From Deinococcus multiflagellatus (GTDB taxonomy: Bacteria > Deinococcota > Deinococci > Deinococcales > Deinococcaceae): a stretch of 64,000 nt of DNA. Position numbers and translations under genes: made by a program. Shown piece by piece: positions 40,811 to 48,484 of this stretch (the stretch's first letter is position 1; every line of letters starts with the position of its first letter). The stretch lies in contig NZ_JAIQXV010000022.1 of assembly GCF_020166415.1 (NCBI RefSeq), positions 13,509 through 77,508 of the forward strand, given 5' to 3'. Under the pieces are notes generated by a model. That model did no database searches, was not told where the DNA came from, and saw nothing but the letters and a program-made list of their open reading frames with translations.

Positions 40811-42001
40811 TCACCCAGTGGTGAGTTGAAGATTCTTGCTGTGTACTTCGACCAACTCGTCCGGCTCCTTAAAAAAATCGAGCGGTAGGTTACCCACTCT
40901 TCTGATTGATTCGGGTGACCGTATTAGGTCGGCGCAGATGTCGTTTTTGGTGAAGTCAGCTTCGCTGAGAAGCACTTGTACTGCTTGTGGGAATGCGACA
41001 GTCGCCTCTGGATCAGTTGAGAAGTCAAGGGGCTCTCGCTTGTTCCATTTCCGCCTCACTAGGTTTTTGCGGATTCGAACAAAGTCCTCTTGCTCGATCA
41101 CTTCCAAGTCAAGGAGTCGGTGGGCAATAGCGCCAATAGAGACGCCCCATCTCTTCTTAAGCAGCAAGAGAGAATCCAGGTCGATTGACTCTGCCTCTTG
41201 CAGGAGAGGACCTGCAGGGAGCAGCAGAGCACTAGCGAACCGGTGGGCCTGCTTCTCAAGGCGCTCGTAAATCCGGTCATCGTTGAGTTCTGCTGGCATG
41301 ACCTGTCGGTGGAGCAGCAAATGCCCCAGCTCATGCGAGAGGTCAAATCGGGAACGGAAGTAGTTGGTCTTGTAGTCGTTGAGGGCGATGATTCCTCTGC
41401 CACTCGAGCTGTAGAACGAGTAACCATCAATGTCATCAGCGCCAACATCAAATCGAGAGACCAGGATGCCGTGGGACTCCACAGTCCGGGTGAGGTGCTC
41501 GATCGGGCCGAGGCCAAGCCGCCAGTGCTTGCGAAGGCGAAGGGCTGCGTCATCGATGATGGTCAAATCGACGTTGTCTGTCGCTAGGAGGGAAAGGAAA
41601 TCTGTTGGCAGATCTAACTCAGGGAACGAAACGTACTCTTCAAGAAACAGGCTGAGGTCTTCCAGCCACCGTTGCCACGCTGAGGCGCGACGTAGTTCGG
41701 GTGCAGTCACCCGCTTAAGTCGGCGGAAAAAAGTGACGGTGCGGTCTTCACCTTCACGCAGCGGCTGATAGAAGAAGCCAACAGGTTGGTCCAGTGTGTC
41801 GGACAGTGTGATCACCACTTCGCTTGATGGGCGATCAGCCCCTGACTCGTACCGGGAAATCGCTTGCTTTGATTTACCAATGCGGTCGGCGAGCGTGGTC
41901 ATTGTCAGTCCCTGTGCTTCCCTAGCTTGTTTGAGTCGTTCCCCTTGAAAGACCTGCAAACCCTGAAACAACAGGTTCTTGGGTCTGGGGGCAGCGGTCA
42001 T
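40811..42001 (-). CDS. XRE-ImmA/IrrE regulator-metallopeptidase
   Basis: 396 residues. Residues about 18-75 are a helix-turn-helix (LKQAREAQGLTMTTLADRIG, KSKQAISRYESG). Residues 150-300 are an ImmA/IrrE (COG2856-type) Zn peptidase with FDLSHELGHLLLH (HExxH, catalytic Glu) and downstream RFASALLLPAGPLL (typical A..fLmP). Proteins of this build sense stress or phage events and cleave or relieve a repressor; in Deinococcus the free-standing relative IrrE/PprI cleaves DdrO. The start overlaps the stop of the upstream gene. Confidence 0.85.
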   Translation of the reverse strand: MTAAPRPKNLLFQGLQVFQGERLKQAREAQGLTMTTLADRIGKSKQAISRYESGADRPSSEVVITLSDTLDQPVGFFYQPLREGEDRTVTFFRRLKRVTAPELRRASAWQRWLEDLSLFLEEYVSFPELDLPTDFLSLLATDNVDLTIIDDAALRLRKHWRLGLGPIEHLTRTVESHGILVSRFDVGADDIDGYSFYSSSGRGIIALNDYKTNYFRSRFDLSHELGHLLLHRQVMPAELNDDRIYERLEKQAHRFASALLLPAGPLLQEAESIDLDSLLLLKKRWGVSIGAIAHRLLDLEVIEQEDFVRIRKNLVRRKWNKREPLDFSTDPEATVAFPQAVQVLLSEADFTKNDICADLIRSPESIRRVGNLPLDFFKEPDELVEVHSKNLQLTTG

Positions 42002-42759
42002 GAGGTCTTCTGTTCCTCGGTGGTGCTGGGCACGTCCTGTGCTGCGGGTTCGCCGCGGCGCCGGCGGGTGGTCACGAGTTTCGGTTCAGAAGCGGCTGGG
42101 AGCGCTGGTGAAACTGGAGCGATAAGGGGCGTGATAACCATCTCTTCAAGCACGCGCGCCATTCTGCCAGCAGCTCGCTCCATCATGTCGATATAGGCAC
42201 CAAATCGCCGTCCGTCCTGTTCGTAGGCAGAAAGGCGGATGAACTCCGGTTCGGCTGGCACGCCAAATTCAAAAGTGTGGCCGAATTGGAGGGCGCCGAT
42301 CACGTCTTCACTCATGGGGCGCACTTCTTCAGGCGGATCCGTGAGTTCAATCCGTTCGCGCTGTTGGAGAAGGCGGAGATAGGCTTTGGGACTGGGTTTG
42401 GTGGTTGGGGTCCGGGTTTTGAAGGGGGCCACCTTGAGCCGGCCGAAGTTCATGTAGATGAACGCGTTGGTTTTGGTGGGGTTGAGGGCCACGCGGATGC
42501 GAACGCCTGATGTCTTGGGAAACAACGCTGCCCTGAGGTAACGGTTGATCAGGTTGGGCAGCAGGGAACTGAAGGTCTGCTTGGCCAAGGTGGTGTCGGG
42601 ATCGGCAGACGCCTCCTCATGGGCATGGGCGTATGCCTTTCGAATAGCGGCGTTGATTCGGGCCGCTGTGTCTTCGCTGACCTCCTGCTCCATCAACTGG
42701 AGGACGACCCGCTGTTCTTCGGTAAAGGCTGGCTGCTTTTGTCCCCGTTTTCTGCTCAT
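41998..42759 (-). CDS. Unknown first gene of the XRE-ImmA locus
   Basis: 253 residues from the ATG at 42759 (a GTG at 42771 overlaps the promoter -10). Basic start (MSRKRGQKQPAFTEEQRVVL), helical region (EDTAARINAAIRKAYAHAHE), then GVRIRVALNPTKTNAFIYMN, FGRLKVAPFKTRTP and a helical C-terminus ending in a disordered basic tail. No family recognised. It overlaps the XRE-ImmA gene (ATGA) so the two act together. The IRVALNPTK part suggests a nucleic-acid-binding sheet, only a guess. Confidence 0.55.
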   Translation of the reverse strand: MSRKRGQKQPAFTEEQRVVLQLMEQEVSEDTAARINAAIRKAYAHAHEEASADPDTTLAKQTFSSLLPNLINRYLRAALFPKTSGVRIRVALNPTKTNAFIYMNFGRLKVAPFKTRTPTTKPSPKAYLRLLQQRERIELTDPPEEVRPMSEDVIGALQFGHTFEFGVPAEPEFIRLSAYEQDGRRFGAYIDMMERAAGRMARVLEEMVITPLIAPVSPALPAASEPKLVTTRRRRGEPAAQDVPSTTEEQKTS

Positions 42760-42769
42760 CTCAGAACAC

Positions 42770-42798
42770 ACTATGGGTCTTTTTTACAATTTTGTCTA
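42770..42798 (-). promoter_or_regulatory. Sigma-70-type promoter of the XRE-ImmA locus, near-leaderless
   Basis: TAGACA and CATAGT separated by 17 nt. Transcription would begin about 4 nt before the ATG at 42759, i.e. an almost leaderless mRNA, which is common in Deinococcus. Confidence 0.5.
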
Positions 42799-44024
42799 GT
42801 GAGCGTAGATTTTCTGCCCATATGTCTCCTTTGAATTCCAATGACCCGGCGACAGACAATGATGGTCTTACCAAAAATCAGCGCCAGGACGACAAATATA
42901 GCCATTATGGCAGGACCGTATCGTAAGCCAGTTCGTTGAATTCGACTAACGAATGGTTATGGAGTATGTCCTGCTTGCGTCAACGTGAACTCTCGGCCGC
43001 AGGAGTCGAATCTGCTTGATGCCGGGGCCGAGGTGTTGTGAACGCTGAAGTGCCCATGGGTTCAGGGAGGTGCAGCAGGGGTCAGGGCTGCGTGGAAACT
43101 TCCGGCATTGAATTCGTGTCAGGCGATGGCCGAGCCTGACGACGTGTCAAGCACGGGCCATGGTAGAGCGGTCTGGGCGTGCCCCCCAAGGCTGCGCCCG
43201 GGCGCGGTGTGTTCATCGGCACACGCCGCTTCAGCCAGTGATGGCCTGGAGATGATGCCCACGCGGTTCTGGTGGGGGTGGAGGGCGCCAGGATTGAACT
43301 GGCCTCGGGGCTCCCCGGCCGGAGACCCTCCATGACATGCCCCTGCACGGGGCAGGGGCTGGAATGTGGTGTTCGGACGCCTTCCTGCTCTTGGTGGCGT
43401 AGGGACCTCACCACCGGTCATCTTCGGGCGGCGCCGGTGTGGCCGCCTCCCCCGTCTGTCTCGCGCCAGGGGGATCAGGGGCGCGCTGCACCGTCCTCGG
43501 GGTGCAGGCCGCTTCACGCATGCCGGGCCGAGCCTTGACGGGCCAGGGAGTTCGCGAAGTGGGGGTGCAGCTGCCGTTTGGCTGTGGGGCTACGAAGGCA
43601 CGTCAGGGATCAACTGTGCGGGGGGTTTGGCCTCTCAGCCACCTTGCCGCGTGAACCAAGCGGAACGTCGTCACAGGCCGTATCCGTATCTGCGCCGTCG
43701 AGGATGAAGCGGTATCGGCGCACTCGGTGGGGCTTGGCTGCACAGAGGCACGCGCACGCCCAGCCGTGTGGGCTGGGGGCGGGTGCTCAGGTCCTGGTTG
43801 TCATGCGTCACGCTCGGGTTGGAGCAGTGGACCCTGGTCGTGTGCGGCCGTCCGGGGTATGGCCGTGAGAAAGAGCGCTAGTGGTGTGGCTTCGGCGTGC
43901 AGGCTCGGCCTTGCTGGCAGGTGATGGGTGGCGACAGGGCAACAGGGGGCGGCGCTGGCAAGCCCAGGCGGGTCATGGCGGCACCTGCGCCGCGCGGCCC
44001 GCACCGTGCGTGCTTTGATGGGGC
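42799..44024. other. 1.2-kb stretch without a convincing gene
   Basis: Several overlapping GC-rich frames exist on both strands (for example 43119-43517 minus, 43366-43707 plus), but none has a good start signal or protein-like sequence. The stretch is rich in hairpins: GCCCCTGC/GCAGGGGC at 43339-43359 and the tRNA-like element at 43279-43331. It may be a boundary between two mobile elements, or code for structured RNA. Confidence 0.5.
43279..43331 (-). other. tRNA-like 53-nt element (no anticodon arm)
   Basis: Read on the minus strand: GGAGGGT pairs with GCCCTCC (7 bp, one G-T) as an acceptor stem with discriminator A; the T arm is perfect (GCCAG-TTCAATC-CTGGC), with a TTCRANY-type loop. 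Only 21 nt lie between the 5' stem and the T arm, enough for a single small hairpin (CTCC...GGAG) and not for D and anticodon arms. It is likely a tRNA relic or mimic. Confidence 0.35.
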
Positions 44025-44582
44025 GTGGACATCACCCTGCTGATCGTTCTCGTGCCGCTGATCATCTTTGTTGCGGGGCTCGCTGCCCTCTTCCTGGCCC
44101 GCAAGAAGCGGCGCCTGCTGTGGCCAGCCCTTGCGGCGCTCCTGGGGGCACCCGCGCTGTTCTTCGTGGCCGTGATCCTCTGGGAGAGCAGCCTCAGCCC
44201 AGAGGAAGCGGCCAGCTTCACGCTGCCCCAGGCGGGCACGGCGGCTAGCCGCGCGGCGCAGGTCAATGCCCCCCAGGCCGCGCCCGGGGTGGCTGAGGAG
44301 GCGCGCCAATTGGCGGTCATCGCAGGCCGCCGTCCCGCCGACCCGGAGATTGCGCACAAAGTTGCCCAGCTGGACCGGCTCTGCCCTGACACCACGCCCA
44401 GCACGGCAGACCTCGTGGTCAACCTGCGGCAGGTGGTGGCCGACCACACGGGCCGTGAGCCTGACATCGTGGCGGTCCTGGACCAGTTCATCAAGGCCCA
44501 GGACGGGCCAGCCGCCGCGCGGAAAGTCCCCTGTGTGAAGACTGGGGGCGTGGTGGCCAGACTGCTGGTGGAAGGCTTGTAA
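44025..44582 (+). CDS. Two-span membrane protein
   Basis: 185 residues from a GTG 5 nt after the duplicated leader CGTGCTTTGATG, with no ribosome-binding site, so probably leaderless or nearly so. Two N-terminal membrane helices (LLIVLVPLIIFVAGLAALFL, a KKRR turn, LLWPALAALLGAPALFFVAV), then a soluble helical part with two Cys (LDRLCPDTTPSTADLVVNLR, ARKVPCVKTGG). No family recognised. Confidence 0.6.
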   Translation: MDITLLIVLVPLIIFVAGLAALFLARKKRRLLWPALAALLGAPALFFVAVILWESSLSPEEAASFTLPQAGTAASRAAQVNAPQAAPGVAEEARQLAVIAGRRPADPEIAHKVAQLDRLCPDTTPSTADLVVNLRQVVADHTGREPDIVAVLDQFIKAQDGPAAARKVPCVKTGGVVARLLVEGL

Positions 44583-44635
44583 ACCATCAGCGCACCTGCG
44601 CCAGCACGCCGCCGCCGGACGTGCTTTGATGCGGC

Positions 44636-44839
44636 ATGTCCCTATATGGACCGGCGGCCCTGGCGCTCCTGCTGGGCAACGTCATCGTGGTCACGCAGGC
44701 CCGCAACCGGAGGTTGAAGACCGTCATGCTGGCGCCTCAGACGAGGATGACATGCCCTCCTGATGTCGCTGAGCAAGCTGCGCACGGATGGAGCGGACCT
44801 TTTGGGTGCTCCATCGCGCCCCACCGGTGGGGCGCTTGA
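44636..44839 (+). CDS. Small membrane protein with duplicated leader, possibly truncated
   Basis: 67 codons, ATG 5 nt after the same CGTGCTTTGATG leader as the preceding gene. LYGPAALALLLGNVIVVTQA is one membrane helix followed by RNRRLK. The second half overlaps the 3' end of the convergent GIY-YIG gene and is unlikely to be conserved. Probably a cut-down relative of the gene before it in arrangement. Confidence 0.4.
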   Translation: MSLYGPAALALLLGNVIVVTQARNRRLKTVMLAPQTRMTCPPDVAEQAAHGWSGPFGCSIAPHRWGA

Positions 44840-45263
44840 CACCGTGCACTTCCAGTGCGCGCGCCGCTTCACGGTCATCGGTGTACTCGGCTGTCACGAG
44901 CAGAAACCGCTCTTCGAAGATGGCGATCTGCTCTGCCGTCGGCTCGAAGATGCGGGCATACTTGGACACCTTTCCTGGGTTGTAGCCATCAGCGCCTAAG
45001 GCATTCAGGCGCTGCGCCCACATCCGTTCCAGGTATTCCAATTCCGCCACATCGCTGGTGCGCTGCAAGATCACGAAGCGAAACGCCTCTGGGCCATATG
45101 CTTTGGCATCCCGCTGTAGCAACTTGTTATCCCAGTGACCTGTGTTGATGCTGCTACGGTGCGTGGCCAACCGCTGATCAAGGTTGACCGAACTGCCGAC
45201 GTAAATCTGCCCGGTGATCGTGTTCTCCACCGCGTAAACGCCCGAGTCGGGAATACGACTCAT
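44724..45263 (-). CDS. GIY-YIG endonuclease
   Basis: 179 residues from ATG at 45263. GVYAVENTITGQIYVGSSVN is the GIY...YVG core (written GVY...YVG), with the conserved Arg in LDQRLATHRSSI, and AYGPEAFRFVILQ with the catalytic Glu region. This is the short homing-endonuclease-like type (LxxRLxxH). Its C-terminus (HGVKRPTGGARWSTQKVRSI) may bind DNA. It follows the XRE gene on the same strand by 34 nt. Possibly a mobile endonuclease that moves the module. Confidence 0.85.
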   Translation of the reverse strand: MSRIPDSGVYAVENTITGQIYVGSSVNLDQRLATHRSSINTGHWDNKLLQRDAKAYGPEAFRFVILQRTSDVAELEYLERMWAQRLNALGADGYNPGKVSKYARIFEPTAEQIAIFEERFLLVTAEYTDDREAARALEVHGVKRPTGGARWSTQKVRSIRAQLAQRHQEGMSSSSEAPA

Positions 45264-45297
45264 ATAGATACCTGCTTTGAGACGTAAGGCTGTGGCA

Positions 45298-45540
45298 TCA
45301 GCCTGCCTCAAGAACGTCCGAGATGTCATCAAAGCTGACGTTCAACTCTTGCAGGAGAGCGCTCATCAAGTGGAAATCGAATTTTACAGGCGGCTGGGCC
45401 CGCTCCCAATAGCCGTAACGCATCCGCGTCATGCCGATGCGCTTGGCCATCTCGGCTTGGGTGGTGATACCGGCCGCCAAACGAGCCTCGATCAGCTTCG
45501 TCGGGTTCAACCGCCTTCGTATCGCCACGTTTCTAGTCAT
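45298..45540 (-). CDS. Small XRE-type repressor (Cro/CI-like)
   Basis: 80 residues. TKLIEARLAAGITTQAEMAK, RIGMTRMRYGYWERAQPPVK is a helix-turn-helix of the XRE family with the rest a short helix. The start lies next to a 15-bp pseudo-palindromic operator (45549-45563), so autoregulation is likely. It faces the divergent 222-aa regulator with three such sites between them. Confidence 0.8.
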   Translation of the reverse strand: MTRNVAIRRRLNPTKLIEARLAAGITTQAEMAKRIGMTRMRYGYWERAQPPVKFDFHLMSALLQELNVSFDDISDVLEAG

Positions 45541-45548
45541 ACCTCAAT

Positions 45549-45563
45549 GTAACGTGACGATAC
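45549..45563. promoter_or_regulatory. Operator site 1
   Basis: GTAACGTGACGATAC, a near-palindrome of the form GTAACG-nGA-CGTTAC. Lies 9 nt before the XRE start (ATG at 45538-45540). Confidence 0.6.
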
Positions 45564-45585
45564 AAAAGAGGCAAGCGGGGCCACA

Positions 45586-45600
45586 ACATCGTCACATCAC
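45586..45600. promoter_or_regulatory. Operator site 2
   Basis: Reverse strand GTGATGTGACGATGT; weaker match to the same 15-bp form. Centre 37 bp from site 1. Confidence 0.5.
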
Positions 45601-45620
45601 GCGCCGTTTTGGTTGCTATT

Positions 45621-45635
45621 GTTACGTCACGTCAC
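45621..45635. promoter_or_regulatory. Operator site 3
   Basis: GTTACGTCACGTCAC; reverse strand GTGACGTGACGTAAC. Centre 35 bp from site 2 and 43 nt before the rightward regulator start. Confidence 0.6.
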
Positions 45636-45677
45636 TACCGTGTGAATATGCGGTGAGCGGCCTCACCCGGAGAATTC

Positions 45678-46346
45678 ATGCCCAGAGCCAAGCGTCCCCA
45701 GCCAGAAGTCAGTGAATCCACGTCGCCGGGGCGTAAACGGGCGCCGCGTGGCGCCACCGTTACGCGGCCTCCAGTGGTCGAGACCGATGAGCAGCGCCGG
45801 CAGATGCTGGCGTGGCTGATTCAGGAAAACGGCGGCATGGGCGAGGTGGAGCGCAACAGCGGCGTCACCCGCGCCCATCTCAACCGAATGGTGCGCGGTG
45901 TGGAAAGCACGCCGAAAGGCCCGCGTGAGGTCAACCTGCTCGACGCTGGTCCCACCACGGTCACGGGGCTGCTGCGGGCGTTCGGCATGAGTTCCGAGAA
46001 GGCCTGGGAAATGTTCGGCATCCCGCTAGAGCGCCGCGCCACCTGGCGCAGCATGGAAGAACCCGGCGCCAGCGCGCCGGCCGGCGCGCTCTCGCATCTT
46101 GAACTCAGACACCTTCCCCTGCTGGGCGTGGTGTTTGCACCCGCCGGGCATGACCTGGTCGTGGTGATCGACGCGACGGCCGAGGGCGGCCTGCAGGTGG
46201 CCACCCTCGGCGAACAGCCCTATGTCTACCCGGCTGAAGCGGTCCCCAGCGGCGCCAGGGTCCGGGGCGGATTTGCAGGCGTGTCGTATTTCAGTGAACA
46301 CAGCACGTCGCGGGCGGCCCAGAGCGACGGGTCATCCGGCAGATAG
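45678..46346 (+). CDS. Rightward phage-type regulator with HTH
   Basis: 222 residues, ATG with CCGGAGA upstream. Basic N-terminal tail, then a helix-turn-helix of the short regulatory type (MLAWLIQENGGMGEVERNSG, VTRAHLNRMVRGVES), then an Ala/Glu-rich part and a C-terminal sheet with LLGVVFAPAGHDLVVVIDAT. Divergent from the XRE gene across three operators. A CI-like lysogeny regulator is the best guess, but no S24-type peptidase site is seen. Confidence 0.7.
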   Translation: MPRAKRPQPEVSESTSPGRKRAPRGATVTRPPVVETDEQRRQMLAWLIQENGGMGEVERNSGVTRAHLNRMVRGVESTPKGPREVNLLDAGPTTVTGLLRAFGMSSEKAWEMFGIPLERRATWRSMEEPGASAPAGALSHLELRHLPLLGVVFAPAGHDLVVVIDATAEGGLQVATLGEQPYVYPAEAVPSGARVRGGFAGVSYFSEHSTSRAAQSDGSSGR

Positions 46347-46453
46347 GCGTACAGAAATCCCCGTTCCTTCCGAATGACCGCGTCTGGTACGCGGCATTTG
46401 AAGTCGGAGAGCGCTTTAAAAGGTATTGGTGAAGCAAGGCGCAGCGCACTCAT
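46226..46453 (-). CDS. Possible small leaderless protein with upstream operator
   Basis: 75 codons; the first 55 look protein-like (SPIPFKALSDFKCRVPDAVI, GFLYAYLPDDPSLWAARDVL). An operator-like sequence (46452-46466, minus strand CTAACGTAGCGATAT) overlaps the ATG. The 3' half overlaps the convergent regulator gene. It might be only a shadow. Confidence 0.3.
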   Translation of the reverse strand: MSALRLASPIPFKALSDFKCRVPDAVIRKERGFLYAYLPDDPSLWAARDVLCSLKYDTPANPPRTLAPLGTASAG

Positions 46454-46504
46454 ATCGCTACGTTAGGGCGCACCTTGCCCCTTGGCACACGTAGTTTGCG
46501 CTTT

Positions 46505-46519
46505 GTACCGTCGCGTCAC
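46505..46519. promoter_or_regulatory. Weak operator-like site
   Basis: GTACCGTCGCGTCAC matches the operator form (reverse strand) at 13 of 15 positions. It lies 70 nt downstream of the lipopeptide gene's stop, between two leftward genes. Confidence 0.35.
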
Positions 46520-46588
46520 CGCCACGTCAGCGCCACAGCATTATCACAAATCAGTCTAGACAACTTGAAGACAAAGGGAAGTGGGTGC

Positions 46589-46780
46589 TCAGCAGCCAGC
46601 GCAGGGGCCTGGGTCATTCATGGGACCGCTCCGGGGTGTCCGGGGGGTCGGTGGGAGAGGGGTCGGGGCGGGCATCACCGTTGCGGCAGGCTCACTGGGC
46701 GACGAAGTTGTCGTGCCAGTCGCGCCCGAGGGCGCGCAGGTCAAGAGGGCGACAGCGAGGACCAACAGGGATTTTTTCAT
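46589..46780 (-). CDS. Small exported peptide / lipoprotein coupled to the repeat protein gene
   Basis: 63 codons; the ATG overlaps the stop of the upstream 495-aa gene (ATGA). MKKSLLVLAVALLTCAPSG is a signal peptide with a lipobox-like LLTC. The rest is Pro/Thr/Ser-rich, ending NDPGPCAGC. A tiny secreted product encoded directly behind a repeat (TPR-like) protein is the arrangement of Rap-Phr and AimR-AimP peptide-receptor pairs. It could alternatively be a simple small lipoprotein. Confidence 0.6.
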   Translation of the reverse strand: MKKSLLVLAVALLTCAPSGATGTTTSSPSEPAATVMPAPTPLPPTPRTPRSGPMNDPGPCAGC

Positions 46781-48264
46781 AGGCTCAGATTTACACGGCC
46801 AGGGGGGGGTGTAAATGTGTGACCCGACGTCACTTCGGCAACCAGCGCGGCCTTGAGCTCATCCCCTCTGGCCATCGCCACCAGCGAATCGAGCAGGGCC
46901 TTCCACGCGCCATCCGAATCATGCTCACCGGCCGCGAGCTGGGTCACGGCACGCGTCAGGGCGGCGAGCGACACCATCTTTTGGTCGCCCAGATTCATGG
47001 CCTCAAGGGCTTGGTTGTAGCGGCCCCGGGTCTGGGAGTGCACCGTCTGAGGCCGCTTGCCTGCGAGCGCGCGGGCCTCCTGCTGACTGCCGGTATTACC
47101 GGGCAAACCAAGCACCCGGCCCTGCCAACGCACAGCGTTCCCGACGTGCAGGGGCACGCTCATGATGAGGTCACTGATCTCGGCCGGCGCGCCAGGCAGG
47201 TGAGCAATGAGCATGAACAGACCTGGCATCTCGCGCCGCAGCCACACGGCGAGCGGCCGGACGTGACTCATCCGGGCAAAGCCCCCGCGAATGAGTGCCA
47301 GCGCCTGATGCGTGGGCTGCACGGGGCTGGCGCCCCCCACCCGCGCGGCGATCAGGAGCGCCCCGAGCATGACCTGCTGATCGGCGCCAATCGGCGTAAT
47401 GGCGGCCAGCAGGGGAACCGCCTGCGCAGCGCCGCCGGGCTGCTGCAGCAGGCGGCAGACGCGCAACAGCCGGGCGTAGGTGGCGTAAGGCTCCTGGGTT
47501 GGCAGGGGCACTGGCCGCTGTGGGTCACGGATCGCCTCGGCCAGCTGAAGGTACAGGCTGGTGGGCGAGACTGCAGCCAGGGTCTCTTCCGCAAAGGGGA
47601 GGTCCAGCAGCGCGGACGCGATCAGGCCACGGGAGTCCCTGGGCGCCATGCGCCGCGCCGCGTCGTAGTCCCCCAGGCAGAAGTACACGTCCGCCTTGAT
47701 GCCGTTGGCAAAATCCCGGCGTCGATCCGGCATGGGCAGCATGTTCATGACCTGCTGAATGGCGTTCACGTCCCCCTGACCCAACGCCGCCTTGACCCGT
47801 TCGTGCTCCAGCGCCACCAACTGCAGGCGCGCCGGCATCTGCAGGGCGGCGGTCAGCAGCCGCGCCGCGTGCAGCTGCGTCTGCGCCAGCGGTAGGTCAT
47901 TGGAAACGGCGGCCGCCATCGCCACCGCGAAGGAGGCATTGGCGGCGTCGAACAGCGCCTCTTCGGTGGACCCGGCAGGCATGGTGTCGTGCGCCAGCGC
48001 CAGCACTTCGGCATGCCGGCCCAACTGCGACAGGGCCATCAATTGGGCGCCCCGGGACAGCCCACTGGGCGTCAGGGTGGCGAGCGCCTCTTCAATCAGG
48101 GCGGCGTCGCGGCTGGTGTTGATGGCCAGGACACGCAGGGCAGGTGTGCGGGCATCTAGAGGATTGAGAGTGGCCACCACCTCTCGCCAGTCAAGGGCGT
48201 TGAGGTCGGTGTCCCAGCGGCGGGGATCAAAGGACGGTTGCAGGACGACTTTCCGCAGGGTCAT
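46777..48264 (-). CDS. TPR-like repeat protein, candidate peptide receptor
   Basis: 495 residues from the ATG at 48264 (a longer frame to 48537 crosses operators and is rejected). Helical repeats throughout (ALIEEALATLTPSGLSRGAQ, LAQTQLHAARLLTAALQMPA, DYDAARRMAPRDSRGLIASA). Near residues 400-435 GNTGSQQEARALAGKRPQTV then RGRYNQALEAM resembles a LuxR-like helix-turn-helix. Two operators (48358-48402) lie before it, so it should be under the module's repressor. Followed by the coupled exported peptide. Function inferred from arrangement. Confidence 0.6.
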   Translation of the reverse strand: MTLRKVVLQPSFDPRRWDTDLNALDWREVVATLNPLDARTPALRVLAINTSRDAALIEEALATLTPSGLSRGAQLMALSQLGRHAEVLALAHDTMPAGSTEEALFDAANASFAVAMAAAVSNDLPLAQTQLHAARLLTAALQMPARLQLVALEHERVKAALGQGDVNAIQQVMNMLPMPDRRRDFANGIKADVYFCLGDYDAARRMAPRDSRGLIASALLDLPFAEETLAAVSPTSLYLQLAEAIRDPQRPVPLPTQEPYATYARLLRVCRLLQQPGGAAQAVPLLAAITPIGADQQVMLGALLIAARVGGASPVQPTHQALALIRGGFARMSHVRPLAVWLRREMPGLFMLIAHLPGAPAEISDLIMSVPLHVGNAVRWQGRVLGLPGNTGSQQEARALAGKRPQTVHSQTRGRYNQALEAMNLGDQKMVSLAALTRAVTQLAAGEHDSDGAWKALLDSLVAMARGDELKAALVAEVTSGHTFTPPPGRVNLSL

Positions 48265-48357
48265 GGCTTGGCTGCCAGTCTCGCACGAATGAAAAGTCTC
48301 CCGCACATTAAAAGGTTGCGGCGTTAGGGGGGGTCCGGGGTGGAGCAGACCCTCTAT

Positions 48358-48402
48358 GTAACGTGAAGTTTCCATTTGACACTTAATGTAACGCGACGTT
48401 AC
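48358..48402. promoter_or_regulatory. Operator pair between the repeat protein and the rightward cassette
   Basis: GTAACGTGAAGTTTC (48358-48372) and GTAACGCGACGTTAC (48388-48402); the second is a perfect palindrome with a 3-nt centre. Centres 30 bp apart. Same form as the sites at 45549-45635, 2.7 kb away, reminiscent of OL and OR in lambda. Confidence 0.65.
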
Positions 48403-48484
48403 TCTAAGAGCAAGCCAAAAGGCGCTCCCCCCACTCCAGATGCCTCGCAAGCAAATCCAGGGGGTGGGGGGAACTGGAGACAGC

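Noticed and set aside
43279..43331. A normal tRNA gene
   Set aside because: Only 53 nt between acceptor ends; no room for D and anticodon arms, and no alternative 5' acceptor pairs with the 3' end.
43082..43517. Two minus-strand frames (110 and 132 codons) in the gene-poor stretch
   Set aside because: Pro/Arg/Gly-rich, no ribosome-binding site, overlap the tRNA-like element, and compete with equally long plus-strand frames.
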